Shown: positions 48,714 through 59,189, counted from the first letter of the stretch. The stretch: DNA of 64,000 nt from an uncultured Rhodobacterales bacterium (GCA_903873585.1 CAIQOV010000046.1:1-64000); one strand, 5' to 3'. The notes: generated from the sequence alone by a model not told the origin. Numbers and translations: made by a program.

Positions 48714-49933
48714 TGCGGAACGATAATCGCTTGCGTGCGCAGGTCTTGCAGATAGGCCGTGGCCAGCAGCGCCAGTCTTTCGTTTACCATCGCGCTGCGC
48801 ACATCATCAGCCGAGGCTGGCACCTGCGATTGCGGAATGCGCGAACACAGCATGACCAGTTCGCTGGCCCCGCCAGCCCCCGCCACCACTGCGCTTTCGC
48901 CCGCATCCAAGCCCGCCAGCACCCCGCGCAAAGCGGCGGGTACGGCGGCTTCGGCGACGGTTTGGCGTTGCAGGGCTTGTTGCGGCATTCCGCGTGCGGC
49001 CATATCTAGGCCCGCACAATCGGTGGCTTTGGCTTGCACTTTGGCCAGATCCTGCCCCGAGGCGGATTGAAACACGGCGTAATCCACTTGCGGTGCGCCT
49101 TTGGCAGGGCCTGCGGCCTCGCTTTGGTCGCGCACCAGATAGATGGCGACAGCGCCTTGCAAGGCGACCGGTGCGGTGATCTCGCCCGCCTTCAGGCCAG
49201 CCAAAGCCGTGCCCACTTGCGGCGGCAGGGTGGTTGTATCAACCCAACCCAAGGCCCCGCCATTGGCCGCCGTGCCGCCCTTAGAGAAGATGCGCGCGGC
49301 ATTGCCAAAATCGGTTGCGGTTTTCATATTGGCGCGAATCTTCACGGCCAAGGCCATGACATCGCTTTTGCCATCGTCGGGCAGCACCAGTTCTGACAAA
49401 AACGCCCGCAAACCGCCGCCCGATGCCCCGCCTTGGGCAATGCGGCGCTCTACCTCGGCGTCGCTGACGTTCAGACGGCCAGCGAATTTGGCGCGCAACA
49501 CGGCGCGCCACACCAGACCCGCCTTGACGAAATCGCGAAAGGTTTCGGGTTCAACGCCCGCATCCCCGATGGCTTTGATGAAATCCGGCGCTGCCATATT
49601 CGCGCGTGAGGCGAACTCCCCCATGCCTGCGCGCACGTCATCGGTGCTGACGGTTACGCCAAAAGACTTGGCGGCCTCCATCTGCAAACGGTCGGCGATC
49701 AGATCGTCCATCGCGCGCTTTTCCAGATCGCCGGTTTGCTGCAACGCTTGCAAAAAGGCCAAACGCTGGGCCAGTTCATACTTGGTGATCACCGCGCCGT
49801 TGACGGTGACCGCCGGCGTGAACATATCGCCCTCTGCCTGCGCGGGCTTTATCCCAAGGCCCAAGGCCAGCAGTCCAAGGCTTAGGCTAAAGGCCAGTGC
49901 CAGTCGCATCCCGATCATCACTTTGCGCGTCAT
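48710..49933 (-). CDS. surA: Periplasmic chaperone / peptidyl-prolyl isomerase SurA
   Basis: Chaperone for outer-membrane proteins, including LptD. The 407-residue protein has a signal peptide (LALAFSLSLGLLALGLGIKPAQA). An N-terminal SurA helical region begins VTVNGAVITKYELAQRLAFL. One rotamase-like domain contains FSKGGTAANGGALGWVDTTTLPPQ, followed by a diverged second region. It sits directly downstream of lptD, whose product it helps fold. Confidence 0.9.
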   Translation of the reverse strand: MTRKVMIGMRLALAFSLSLGLLALGLGIKPAQAEGDMFTPAVTVNGAVITKYELAQRLAFLQALQQTGDLEKRAMDDLIADRLQMEAAKSFGVTVSTDDVRAGMGEFASRANMAAPDFIKAIGDAGVEPETFRDFVKAGLVWRAVLRAKFAGRLNVSDAEVERRIAQGGASGGGLRAFLSELVLPDDGKSDVMALAVKIRANMKTATDFGNAARIFSKGGTAANGGALGWVDTTTLPPQVGTALAGLKAGEITAPVALQGAVAIYLVRDQSEAAGPAKGAPQVDYAVFQSASGQDLAKVQAKATDCAGLDMAARGMPQQALQRQTVAEAAVPAALRGVLAGLDAGESAVVAGAGGASELVMLCSRIPQSQVPASADDVRSAMVNERLALLATAYLQDLRTQAIIVPQ

Positions 49934-49951
49934 AGGCTCATTCCTGTTGCG

Positions 49952-52084
49952 TCACTTGCGGCACATATGCTGCGGTCCTTGCGCAGCACTTCCGCCAAAT
50001 CCCAATAGTTCGACCGTCAGGCCGAAATCCGTGCTGGGCGCTACACTAGTCGAGGACGTGTATCTGCGCGAGACGGAAAGATCGACCAAAAGGCATTCAT
50101 TCTGATAGTTCAGCCGCAAGCCCGCCTGTGCCGTGCTTTCTGCTGCCAGATCATAGCGGTCAGTCAGATGCGCCGTCCAGTTGCTCGTCACGGCATAGGT
50201 GCTATCCAGCACAAGTTCGCGCACGTCTTGGGTGCGGTTTTCGGCGGGGTCTGCCAGAATATAGGTATATCCGCCCGACATATTAAGTTTGGGCCGGTTC
50301 AGATGCACCAGAACCTCGGCCTTGGTCAAATCCAGCCCGTCATTCAGCAAAACGCGCGACAGCAGGCCCAGATGGTTTGGGCTATCAACAAAGGTTGATA
50401 CCAGCCAATCCGAATTGCGCCCTGACAGGCCCGATGGGTCACTGAATTGGCCCAAATCTTCCATCCGCAACACGCGCCCTGCGGTGGCCCCCGCGGTCCA
50501 TCCGGTGTCCGTTGTGCGCAGGTAATTCACGCCCAGATTAACCCGCGTGCCGCCTTCGAACGCGTCAGCGCCGGGGAAGCGGTCAAGGCTGAACAGGTTG
50601 GCTTCGTCAAACTCTACCAACGAGGAATCCTCGTTTGGAATGCTTTTGTCAGGATGCGGGGCCGAGACGATTTGCACAACTGGTTCAATGACTTGTACCG
50701 TGTCCCTAGCGTTCGATTTCACCCAAGGCCAGCGCAGCGCCAAGCCGCCCGTGCCTGTGCCGCGATAGGGGTGGCCAGTGTAGACCGTATCTTGGCCAAT
50801 GCGGTAAAAATCCGCCTCGGCATCAACGCCACTGGAAAGTTGCATACCGTTGTCAAAGGTCCAGTTGCGCCGCCAATTGCCCTTTAGGCTTAAGCGCACC
50901 ATATCGCGGCCATCGGCGATGCCGTCGGCATTGGTGTCGATGGATATATCCGAGGGGCGATACAAGCTGTGCGCTTGCATTTCAAAATCGCCCTCGCCGC
51001 CCAAAATGGCGGGCAAAAAGCGGCGGTGCAGGACAAAATCTGATAGGGCGGCGGGTTGGGTGGTGTTGCTTTCGCCTTCGCGCAGCGAATGCAATCCGGT
51101 CAGTTGCCCCGAAAAATACGCATCGCGCTGCACGCGGGTGATGCCCACGGTTGAATCCAGCCGGTCTGCATCAGAAATGCCGTAATCCACCAGATAGGCA
51201 TCGTCGCTGACCGTGATACCGTGAATCGCCAGCTTGTAGCCATGCCCTAGATCAAAGCTGCCCGTGCCTTCAAGATAGCCCCGCGCCTCTCCGGGCAGGG
51301 TTTGGTCGGTGGTCATCGCCCCGTTGATCGTGACCGTGCCATGGGTGAAGGCCTGTCGGTAGCGCAGGTTCAACGTGCTGCCCCCGCCGGATGTCAGATA
51401 GGGTGTCAGCGTAAGATCGCGGTTTGACCCCAGCACGATGAAATAGGGCAGCAGTACGCCGGTTCCCAGTGCCGTGGTGGTGCGGATATGCGGGGTCAAA
51501 AAGCCTGTGGCGCGGTCTAGCGTGGGGTCGGGCACGCGCAAGATAGGCAGATACAGCACCGGCAGGCCGGCAAACCGCAGGCTGGCATCGGAAAACCAGA
51601 TTTGCTGCGCTTGGGCGTCATGCACCACTTCGCGCGCGCGAATCTCCCACAAGGGCGTGGTTGATCCGGCACAGATCGTGCAAGACGACGCCGCCACATG
51701 GCGCATCGCGGTATAGCGCCCGCCATCAGAGCGCTGCACTTGCGCGGCGGAAAGTTGCAGCTTTTGCTGCAACATGATGCGGGCCGAGGTCAGCAAACCT
51801 TCGGTCAGATCGGCGCTAAGGTCGGCTTGGTCCGCCAGCACCAAGTTGCCCATCCCATCGTCAATCCGGATCGGCCCCATGATCTGCAAACGGTCGGTTG
51901 ACTTGTCATAGATCACTGAGCCTGCGGTGAGATGCTGGCCGTTGAAAAACACCTCGACATGGCCGGCGGCCTTTAACACGTTGGCCGATTGCACCGTGAC
52001 CTGATCAGCCACCAACGTGGCCTGATCTTGCGCGCGGGCTGATGCCGCGACCAGCAGCGCTAAGGCAAGCAGCAGGCGGCGCAT
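49952..52084 (-). CDS. lptD: LPS assembly protein LptD
   Basis: Outer-membrane barrel that inserts LPS into the outer leaflet. The 710-residue protein has a signal peptide (MRRLLLALALLVAASARA). An OstA/LptA-like jellyroll follows (residues about 25-130). The conserved SCTICAGSTTPLWEIRAREV precedes the C-terminal beta-barrel. Its ATG overlaps the lptG stop by one base (TGATG). A longer in-frame version would read back into lptG and is rejected. Confidence 0.94.
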   Translation of the reverse strand: MRRLLLALALLVAASARAQDQATLVADQVTVQSANVLKAAGHVEVFFNGQHLTAGSVIYDKSTDRLQIMGPIRIDDGMGNLVLADQADLSADLTEGLLTSARIMLQQKLQLSAAQVQRSDGGRYTAMRHVAASSCTICAGSTTPLWEIRAREVVHDAQAQQIWFSDASLRFAGLPVLYLPILRVPDPTLDRATGFLTPHIRTTTALGTGVLLPYFIVLGSNRDLTLTPYLTSGGGSTLNLRYRQAFTHGTVTINGAMTTDQTLPGEARGYLEGTGSFDLGHGYKLAIHGITVSDDAYLVDYGISDADRLDSTVGITRVQRDAYFSGQLTGLHSLREGESNTTQPAALSDFVLHRRFLPAILGGEGDFEMQAHSLYRPSDISIDTNADGIADGRDMVRLSLKGNWRRNWTFDNGMQLSSGVDAEADFYRIGQDTVYTGHPYRGTGTGGLALRWPWVKSNARDTVQVIEPVVQIVSAPHPDKSIPNEDSSLVEFDEANLFSLDRFPGADAFEGGTRVNLGVNYLRTTDTGWTAGATAGRVLRMEDLGQFSDPSGLSGRNSDWLVSTFVDSPNHLGLLSRVLLNDGLDLTKAEVLVHLNRPKLNMSGGYTYILADPAENRTQDVRELVLDSTYAVTSNWTAHLTDRYDLAAESTAQAGLRLNYQNECLLVDLSVSRRYTSSTSVAPSTDFGLTVELLGFGGSAAQGPQHMCRK

Positions 52085-53178
52085 CAGCCATCCTCCAGAT
52101 GCAGCAAAAAGCCCAAGGCCAATAGCACGGCAACGACGGGCGGGCTCCACGCGGCCAAGATCACGGGAATCTGGCCATTCTCGCCCAAGACCTGCCCGAA
52201 GTTGCGCAAAAAGAACACCCCGAAACCCGACAGCAGCGCGAAAAGCACCAAAACGCCGGTTTGTGTCATGCGGGCGTGGCGCATGGTAAAGCCTGCGGCG
52301 ATCAGCACCATGGCGGCCAAAAGCAGGGGCTGGGCCAGTTCGATCTGATACCACACCACATGGCTGCGCGCCGAAAAGCCCGCGCGTTCAAGTTCGCCGA
52401 TATAGGCGGGCAGGTTCCAAAAGCTGATGGCACTGGGGGTGCCGAAACTGTCATGAATCCGGTCGCGGGTCAGGTCGGTGGCCAAGGTGGCCCCTGTTGC
52501 CAAAACTTGCATCCCGCGCTGGGGGTTGGCATCGCTTAAAGGCCACAGGCGCGCTTGGGTCAGGGCCCAAAAGCCGGGCGTCAGGGTGGCCTGCGCGGCC
52601 TCGATGCGTTGGTTTGGGGTGCCGTCGGGGCCGAAGGTGAGAAAGGTGACGTCGTAAAGTTCGGTGCCATCCAGATTGGCCCGCTTCGCCTCGATCACCG
52701 TTTGCCCGCTGGCATCACCCTGCCGCAGCCAAAGCCCCGCATCCGAGATGGAAAGCACCGATCCCCCCCGCGCGTGGCCCGCCGACAGCACATCATAGCG
52801 GTGCGAAGTCGCGGCGACCAATGGATCCAGCACGCCCACCGCAAAGGCCCCAATCGCCAGCGCCGTCGCCACAGGGGCAAGCAAAAACGACAGCCCCGAC
52901 CGCCCCGCCGTGCGCACAACGACCAGTTCTGATGACCGCGACAGGCCCAAAAACAAGGCAATCGCCGCAAGCGTCACAATCAAGGGCAAAATGCGGTACA
53001 GCGTGGCAGGCACGTTCATCGTGGCCAGCAAAAGCGCCTCTGACAAGGGGATACCGGGGTCGGAAAAACGGCGCATTTCGTCGATCATGTCGATCATCAC
53101 GAACAGCGCGAAAAAGCCTGCGAAAATCTGCAAGAACACCAGCACGAACCGCCGCGCGATATACAGGTTCAAGATCAT
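52084..53178 (-). CDS. lptG: LPS export ABC transporter permease LptG
   Basis: Inner-membrane permease that extracts LPS, working with LptF and LptB. The 364-residue protein has three N-terminal and three C-terminal membrane helices around a periplasmic beta-jellyroll. MILNLYIARRFVLVFLQIF and RSSELVVVRTAGRSGLSFL (the coupling helix region) are typical. The start overlaps the lptF stop by 4 bp. Confidence 0.95.
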   Translation of the reverse strand: MILNLYIARRFVLVFLQIFAGFFALFVMIDMIDEMRRFSDPGIPLSEALLLATMNVPATLYRILPLIVTLAAIALFLGLSRSSELVVVRTAGRSGLSFLLAPVATALAIGAFAVGVLDPLVAATSHRYDVLSAGHARGGSVLSISDAGLWLRQGDASGQTVIEAKRANLDGTELYDVTFLTFGPDGTPNQRIEAAQATLTPGFWALTQARLWPLSDANPQRGMQVLATGATLATDLTRDRIHDSFGTPSAISFWNLPAYIGELERAGFSARSHVVWYQIELAQPLLLAAMVLIAAGFTMRHARMTQTGVLVLFALLSGFGVFFLRNFGQVLGENGQIPVILAAWSPPVVAVLLALGFLLHLEDG

Positions 53179-54290
53179 GCCAGCGCCCTTTGCACGCGCC
53201 GGTTCGCGCCAGCCCAGCGTAACAGGAACCAAGCAATCCCTAAGCCCAGACACGGCGCCACATAGGCCAAGGCCCAGCCCCCCGCGACCTTTGGCCCCAA
53301 ATCTGCGCTAAAGGTGTTCACGCCTTGCACCAACACCAATAAGGCAATCGCCAGCACAATCTGCCGCCACAGGCCAAACCGGCTGAACCCGCCCAAAATC
53401 AGCGCGCCAAACCCCACCAGCGTGACGCACAGCGCCAAAAACGGTTCGGCCAAGCGGGCGTTTGCATCAAAGATCAGGCTTTGCGCGGTGGCCCCCGTTT
53501 CGGCGACAAGGGCGGGGGTGGCAGACAAAAGCTCGCCCGTGGTCAGCTCGGCGGCAGAGCGGTTATGTGGCCCGCCTGCTGTCAGCAAAGCCCCCAGATC
53601 AAAGGTGAAATCGGCAAACCGCGTCACCGCCAGCCGCTGCGTGGCGCGGTCTAGCCCTTGGGCCATGCCGTCAAACATGATCAACTTCGGCCCCGCATCG
53701 CCGCGCGCAAACAACGCCTTGCGCGCTGTATAAGTGGTGCGCACATCAGACGCGCGGTTATCGGCCAAAAACAGATCTAGCAGCTCCCCCTGCGGCGAGA
53801 TGTCGCGGATATACAGCGTCACATTCGGGGCAGGATGGGTAAAGGTGCCTTCGGTCAAATACCGTGCGGTGATATTTTCAGAAATCGTCGCCCGCGCTGA
53901 TTCGAGGGCAGAGCGGCTGGCCGGCACCAGCGCATGGCCCAAAATCGCCATCAACAGCCCCACAACCAGCCCAAAGTACAAAACCGGCCGCGCCAACCGA
54001 TAGGCCGAAAAGCCCGTGGCCTGCATCACCACCAACTCGCTTTCGCTCATCATGCGATTGGTGACATAAACCGTGGCGATAAAGGCCGCGACGGGCAGCA
54101 CCAGTTTGATCACCAAAGGCAGTGTCAGCAGCGAGAATTCCAGAAAGATCAGCGCCGATTGCCCATCGCCGATCAACTGGTCAAACAGGCCCACGGCCTT
54201 GTTCATCCAGTACACGCCCACCAGAACCAGCGCGAAAAACCCGAACAATTGCAGGAATTGCGACAGAAGATATCGGTCGATCCGGGGCAA
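53175..54290 (-). CDS. lptF: LPS export ABC transporter permease LptF
   Basis: Partner permease of LptG. The 371-residue protein begins with the family pattern PRIDRYLLSQFLQLFGFFALVLVGVYWMN. SESELVVMQATGFSAYRLARP is the coupling region, and FLALCVTLVGFGALILGG opens the C-terminal helices. The first codon is TTG (54290-54288), preceded on its strand by AAAGGATCGGA. No in-frame ATG exists before residue 29, inside helix 1, so the TTG start is well supported. It is divergent from pepA. Confidence 0.94.
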   Translation of the reverse strand: MPRIDRYLLSQFLQLFGFFALVLVGVYWMNKAVGLFDQLIGDGQSALIFLEFSLLTLPLVIKLVLPVAAFIATVYVTNRMMSESELVVMQATGFSAYRLARPVLYFGLVVGLLMAILGHALVPASRSALESARATISENITARYLTEGTFTHPAPNVTLYIRDISPQGELLDLFLADNRASDVRTTYTARKALFARGDAGPKLIMFDGMAQGLDRATQRLAVTRFADFTFDLGALLTAGGPHNRSAAELTTGELLSATPALVAETGATAQSLIFDANARLAEPFLALCVTLVGFGALILGGFSRFGLWRQIVLAIALLVLVQGVNTFSADLGPKVAGGWALAYVAPCLGLGIAWFLLRWAGANRRVQRALA

Positions 54291-54452
54291 ATCCGATCCT
54301 TTGGGTGTTAGGGTGCAGCGCGCTTATGCCAACCCTAACCCCAAAGCGGGGCGGGGAAAACTGGTATCTGGCCAATCGCCCCTGCGAGGTCTAGCTTGCA
54401 GCGATATTGCCGACGCTGCGCCGCGCTCGGCCCCTTTGGTGGAGTTGCCCTG

Positions 54453-55937
54453 ATGAGCGAAGTTTTGATCCCTGAAATCGTGGCCTATGACGGCGAAGAT
54501 TTGGCCGCGCGGTCGGGCCGTATCGTGGTTTTGGTCGACGGCGATGCGCCAACCTCGCTTGGCGCGCGGCGGTTAGATCGGCTGACACGCGGTGCTGTGC
54601 GCCGCGCGATGGCGGGCGAGGCTTGGGGCCGTGTGAAACCGGGTGAGGCGCTGGAGCTGGCCTATCCCGCAGGGCTTGCGGCCGAAGCGCTGCACCTTGT
54701 GCGCCTGCCCCGCCGCACCGATGTGGCAACGGCGCGTAAGGCTGGCGGTACGATTGCGCGCCTTTACGGTGCAGCGCCCGTCTTGGCCTTGGTCGAAACC
54801 CATCCCCGCCATGCTGACCTGATCTTGGGCCTGTTGCTGCGCGCTTACAGCTTTGATGTGTATAAATCGGGCGAGAAAAAGGCCAAGGGCGCTGTGACGC
54901 TGATGGTAAGCGATGTTCCCGCCGCACAAGCGTCGTATCACGCCGCTTTGGCCCTTGCGCAGGGCGTGTTCCTGACCCGCGATCTGGTCAACGAACCTGC
55001 CAATGTGCTGACCACCACCGAATTCGCCCACCGCCTGACCGGTCTGCGCGACCTTGGCGTGCATGTCGAGGTGCTGGACGAAGACGAGCTGGAACGCCTT
55101 GGAATGCGCCTGTTGCTGGGGGTTGGCATCGGGTCGGAATGCCCCTCACACGTGGTCGTGATGCGCTGGAATGGCGGCGTTGCGGGCGAGGCGCCCTTTG
55201 CGCTGGTGGGCAAAGGCGTGTGCTTTGATACGGGCGGCATCTCGATCAAGCCTGCGGGCGGGATGGAAGAGATGACGATGGATATGGGCGGGGCAGGCGT
55301 GGTGGCCGGGGTGATGAAAACCCTCGCGCTGCGCGGGGCCAAGGCCAATGTCGTGGGGCTGGTGGGGCTGGTGGAAAACATGCCCGACGGGCGCGCGCAA
55401 CGCCCCGGCGACATTGTGAAATCTATGAAGGGCGACACGGTTGAGGTGATCAACACCGATGCCGAGGGCCGCTTGGTGCTGGCCGATGTGCTATGGTATG
55501 CGCAAGAAACCTTTAAACCCAAGGGCATCATCAATTTGGCCACGTTGACGGGGGCGATCATTGTCGCACTTGGGTCGGAACACGCAGGCGTGTTTTCCAA
55601 CAACGATGCGCTGTGCGGGGCCTTCCTGAAAGCCGCAAGGGCTGAACATGAAGGCGCATGGCGTATGCCGATGGGCCAAGCCTATGATGACAAGCTGAAA
55701 TCGCGGCTGGCCGATATGATGAACGTGGGCGGGCGCGAAGGTGGCGCGATTGTGGCGGCCCAGTTCATCAAGCGGTTCATCAAGGAGGATATGCCTTGGG
55801 TGCATCTGGATATTGCCGGCGTGACTTTGCTGAAAGGCGATACGCCGACAGCGCCCAAAGGGGCCACGGGCTGGGGTGTTCTGGCGCTGAACCGGCTGAT
55901 TGCAGATATGTTCGAAACCACACCGGCCAAGGCGTAA
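54453..55937 (+). CDS. pepA: Leucyl (cytosol) aminopeptidase PepA
   Basis: Dizinc M17 exopeptidase. The 494-residue protein has GKGVCFDTGGISIKPAGGM (metal and Lys ligands) and the M17 signature NTDAEGRLVLADVLWY. The start MSEVLIPEIV follows GGAG; an in-frame ATG 19 codons upstream lacks family similarity. It is followed 7 bp later by holC, a pairing found in many proteobacteria. Confidence 0.95.
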   Translation: MSEVLIPEIVAYDGEDLAARSGRIVVLVDGDAPTSLGARRLDRLTRGAVRRAMAGEAWGRVKPGEALELAYPAGLAAEALHLVRLPRRTDVATARKAGGTIARLYGAAPVLALVETHPRHADLILGLLLRAYSFDVYKSGEKKAKGAVTLMVSDVPAAQASYHAALALAQGVFLTRDLVNEPANVLTTTEFAHRLTGLRDLGVHVEVLDEDELERLGMRLLLGVGIGSECPSHVVVMRWNGGVAGEAPFALVGKGVCFDTGGISIKPAGGMEEMTMDMGGAGVVAGVMKTLALRGAKANVVGLVGLVENMPDGRAQRPGDIVKSMKGDTVEVINTDAEGRLVLADVLWYAQETFKPKGIINLATLTGAIIVALGSEHAGVFSNNDALCGAFLKAARAEHEGAWRMPMGQAYDDKLKSRLADMMNVGGREGGAIVAAQFIKRFIKEDMPWVHLDIAGVTLLKGDTPTAPKGATGWGVLALNRLIADMFETTPAKA

Positions 55938-55944
55938 GCCGAAA

Positions 55945-56424
55945 ATGCCCGCCACAGCGGTCTTTTACCACCTGATGCGCGCGGGTCTGGACGAGACGAT
56001 TCTCACCACCGTCACCCGCGCGCAAGGCGCTGGCTGGCGCGTAATGATCCGCGCGCCAGATTTAGGGCTGTTGCAGCATCTGGACGCCAAGCTGTGGCTG
56101 GGGCCTGAGGAGGGGTTTTTGGCCCACGGCTTGGCGGGTGGCCCGCACGATGCCGATCAGCCGGTGCTGCTGGGGCAGGGGGCTATGACCAATGGCGCGC
56201 AAGGGCTGATGCTGCTGGCGGGGGCGGATGCCAGCTTGGATGAGGTTGCAGGTTTGCACCGCATCTGGGTGCTGTTTGACGGGTCTGACGATGCCGCCGT
56301 GGCCAAAGCCCGCCAAAGCTGGACACGCTTCACCGGCTGGGGGCTGGCCGCGCAATATTGGAGCGATGAGGGCGGCACTTGGGTCAAGAAATCCGAGCGT
56401 GCCGCAGCCCCACCGGCGCAATAG
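55945..56424 (+). CDS. holC: DNA polymerase III subunit chi
   Basis: Clamp-loader accessory subunit that binds single-stranded-DNA-binding protein. The 159-residue protein begins ATAVFYHLMRAGLDETILTTVTRAQGAGWRVMI and contains HDADQPVLLG and VLFDGSD, all as in HolC. It is 7 bp after pepA and probably co-transcribed. Confidence 0.93.
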   Translation: MPATAVFYHLMRAGLDETILTTVTRAQGAGWRVMIRAPDLGLLQHLDAKLWLGPEEGFLAHGLAGGPHDADQPVLLGQGAMTNGAQGLMLLAGADASLDEVAGLHRIWVLFDGSDDAAVAKARQSWTRFTGWGLAAQYWSDEGGTWVKKSERAAAPPAQ

Positions 56425-56488
56425 CTATCGTCCCGACCCAGCCGAAGCGGCGATACATCGCGTGCTTCGGGCGGCAGGCGCTGCGCCT

Positions 56489-57130
56489 TTACCCGCGCAA
56501 GCCCCGCGCTTCAGCGGCAAGGGCTGTGATCTGGGCCCAATCGCCCTTGGCCAAAGCCTCTTTCGGGGCGACCCAACTGCCGCCAACACACAGGATGTTG
56601 GGCAGACCCAAATAATCGCGCGCATTCTTCAGGCTGATGCCGCCCGTAGGGCAGAACTTAACTTGTGGCAGCGGCGAGCCAATGGATTTCAGATACGCCG
56701 CCCCGCCCGCCTGTTCGGCGGGGAAGAACTTTTGCACGCTGTAGCCCATCTCCAACAGCGCCATGATTTCTGATGCAGTGGCAGCGCCGGGCAGAAGGGG
56801 CAGCTCATATTCAGCGCAAGCGTCCAACAACCGCGCGGTCGCCCCCGGAGACACGCCAAACTTCGCCCCCGCCGCCTTTGCGGCTTTGACATCAGCCGGG
56901 GTCAGCAAGGTGCCCGCGCCCACAACACCGCCCTCAACCTCGGCCATGATGCGGATGGCCTCTAGGGCGACAGGCGTGCGCAGCGTCACTTCCAATGCGG
57001 GCAAGCCACCAGCGACCAAAGCTTGGGCCAAGTTGCGGGCATGGGCCAGATCGTCCACCACGATCACCGGCACCACAGGGGCAAGGCGGCAGATTGCGGC
57101 GGCTTGAAGCGATTGTTGGGCGGGGGTCAT
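56489..57130 (-). CDS. eda: KDPG aldolase (2-dehydro-3-deoxy-phosphogluconate aldolase)
   Basis: Cleaves KDPG to pyruvate and glyceraldehyde-3-phosphate, the last Entner-Doudoroff step. The 213-residue class I aldolase has [17 protein letters not shown] with the catalytic Glu, [12 protein letters not shown], and [11 protein letters not shown] with the Schiff-base Lys. It lies downstream of edd on the same strand, but a 253-bp gap with two inverted copies of the intergenic element separates them. Confidence 0.96.
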   Translation of the reverse strand: MTPAQQSLQAAAICRLAPVVPVIVVDDLAHARNLAQALVAGGLPALEVTLRTPVALEAIRIMAEVEGGVVGAGTLLTPADVKAAKAAGAKFGVSPGATARLLDACAEYELPLLPGAATASEIMALLEMGYSVQKFFPAEQAGGAAYLKSIGSPLPQVKFCPTGGISLKNARDYLGLPNILCVGGSWVAPKEALAKGDWAQITALAAEARGLRG

Positions 57131-57172
57131 GGCGGTTTCCTTTCGCCCTTGGGCGCTTGGGGGATAGGGCAG

Positions 57173-57210
57173 GAGCCTCCGGCGGGGATATTTGGGCACA
57201 TATGAAAGGG
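57173..57210 (+). repeat. Intergenic element copy e (plus orientation)
   Basis: The plus-strand core is GGATATTT-GGG-CA-CA-TATGAAAGG, preceded by GCCTCCGGCGG. It faces copy f across about 125 bp. The two share 34 of 38 positions as an inverted repeat. Confidence 0.75.
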
Positions 57211-57334
57211 CAAGAGGATTGGGGTGGGCTGACCCCCCGCCACGGGCCGGAAACCGGGGGCGGCGAGGGGCCTTTCACACGTGGCGGTCATCGGCGTCCC
57301 CGCCTGTACCGCCCAACCATACTCCGCCTTTATC

Positions 57335-57370
57335 CTTTCATATGTGTTAAAATATCCCCGCCGGAGGCTC
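57335..57370 (-). repeat. Intergenic element copy f (minus orientation)
   Basis: The minus-strand core is GGATATTT-TAA-CA-CA-TATGAAAGG, preceded by GCCTCCGGCGG on that strand. It lies 14 bp from the edd stop and is the inverted partner of copy e. Confidence 0.75.
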
Positions 57371-57383
57371 TTTCTTTGGCGGT

Positions 57384-59189
57384 TCAGTACAGGCTAGAGG
57401 CCCCTTCAGTAGATGGGCCCACTTGGGCGCGGAAGGCGGCGAAAAGCTCGCGGCCTAGGCCCCATGCGTTGGCTGACAGGTCTGCCGTGGCCAGCGGGCG
57501 GGCGTCAAAGTCGGGGGCCAGCACGGTCAGCGTGCCTGCCAGTGCATCCAGCCGCACCACATCACCGTCGCGCAGCTTGGCAATCGGGCCACCGGCGGCG
57601 GCTTCGGGTGAGATATGGATCGCGGCGGGCACTTTGCCCGAGGCGCCTGACATGCGGCCATCTGTCACCAGCGCCACCTTTAGCCCGCGCTCTTGCAGGA
57701 TCGACAGCGTCGGCGTCAACGAGTGTAATTCGGGCATCCCATTGGCTTGCGGGCCTTGGAAGCGCACGACGACAATGGTGTCAGAGGTGAATTCCCCCGC
57801 CTTAAACGCCGCTTTGACCGCGTTTTGGTCGTGAAACACCCGCACCGGCGCTTCGATGACATGGCGTTCGGGTGCCACGGCGGAAACCTTGATCACGCCG
57901 CGACCCAAGTTGCCTGACAGTTGTTTCAGGCCACCGGTCGCGGCAAAGGGGCTGGCCACGGGGCGCACGATTTTGTCGTTGAGCGTTTCCTTGGCCCCTT
58001 CGACCCATGCGATGCGGCCCTCGGTCAGCTTTGGTTCCATCCGGTAAGCGGCCAAACCATCGCCCATCACGGTTTTCGCATCTTCGTGCAGCAATCCTGC
58101 ATCCATCAGCTCGCGCATCAACAGCCCCAAGCCGCCCGCCGCATGAAAGGCGTTCACGTCGGCCATGCCGTTGGGGTAAACCTTGGCCATCAGCGGCACG
58201 GTTTGCGAGATCTCGTCAAAATCTGCCAAATCCAGCAGCACGCCCGAGGCGCGCGCCATGGCGGGCAGGTGTAAGATCAGGTTGGTTGACCCGCCCGTGG
58301 CCATCAGCCCGACGATCCCGTTCACATAGGCGCGTTCATCCAAGATATCGCCCGCGGGACGAAAATCATTGCCGAGTGCTGTGATCGCCGCCGCACGTTC
58401 CACTGCCGCCACCGTCAGTGCCTCGCGCAGCGGGGTGCCGGGGTTGACGAAGGAGGAGCCGGGCAAGTGCAGGCCCATAAACTCCATCAGCATCTGGTTG
58501 GTGTTGGCTGTGCCGTAAAAGGTGCAGGTGCCGATTCCGTGATAAGAGGCCATCTCGGCCACCATCAGCGCATCGCGCCCGACCTCACCATTGGCAAAAG
58601 CATTGCGCACGCGGGATTTTTCTTCGTTGGGCAGGCCAGATGTCATCGGCCCTGCGGGCACGAATACCGCCGGAATATGGCCAAAGGTTGCCGCCGCGAT
58701 GATCAGGCCCGGCACGATCTTGTCACACACGCCCAAGTACATCGCCGCATCAAAAGTATTGTGCGACAGGCCAATGCCCGCCGCCATCGCGATGACATCG
58801 CGTGAAAACAGCGACATTTCCATCCCCGGTTGGCCCTGCGTCACACCGTCACACATGGCAGGCACGCCGCCTGCAACTTGAGCCGTAGCGCCGACGCGGC
58901 GCGCGGTTGAGCGGATCAATTCGGGGTAGTGTTCGTAAGGCTGATGCGCTGACAGCATATCGTTATAGGCCGTCACCACGCCGATGTTTGGCGCACGCGC
59001 GGCGGCGAGCGCCTCTTTGTCTGGCCCCATCGCCGCATAGGCGTGTGCCTGATTGCCGCAGGCCAAATGCCCGCGCACCGGCCCTTTGCCAATCGCTTGG
59101 CCGATCCTGTCAAGATACAGCCCCCGCGATGCGGCCGATCGTTCGCGGATCCGGTCTGTCACGCGGGCAATGGTGGGGTGCAGGGCCAT
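57384..59189 (-). CDS. edd: Phosphogluconate dehydratase
   Basis: Iron-sulfur dehydratase that converts 6-phosphogluconate to KDPG. The 601-residue IlvD/Edd protein has [20 protein letters not shown] and CDKIVPG (cluster cysteines), and [20 protein letters not shown]. The C-terminal swivelling domain begins [19 protein letters not shown] and contains [18 protein letters not shown]. The start [10 protein letters not shown] follows GAGGTTCCC. The zwf-type palindrome lies 41 bp upstream. Confidence 0.97.
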   Translation of the reverse strand: MALHPTIARVTDRIRERSAASRGLYLDRIGQAIGKGPVRGHLACGNQAHAYAAMGPDKEALAAARAPNIGVVTAYNDMLSAHQPYEHYPELIRSTARRVGATAQVAGGVPAMCDGVTQGQPGMEMSLFSRDVIAMAAGIGLSHNTFDAAMYLGVCDKIVPGLIIAAATFGHIPAVFVPAGPMTSGLPNEEKSRVRNAFANGEVGRDALMVAEMASYHGIGTCTFYGTANTNQMLMEFMGLHLPGSSFVNPGTPLREALTVAAVERAAAITALGNDFRPAGDILDERAYVNGIVGLMATGGSTNLILHLPAMARASGVLLDLADFDEISQTVPLMAKVYPNGMADVNAFHAAGGLGLLMRELMDAGLLHEDAKTVMGDGLAAYRMEPKLTEGRIAWVEGAKETLNDKIVRPVASPFAATGGLKQLSGNLGRGVIKVSAVAPERHVIEAPVRVFHDQNAVKAAFKAGEFTSDTIVVVRFQGPQANGMPELHSLTPTLSILQERGLKVALVTDGRMSGASGKVPAAIHISPEAAAGGPIAKLRDGDVVRLDALAGTLTVLAPDFDARPLATADLSANAWGLGRELFAAFRAQVGPSTEGASSLY

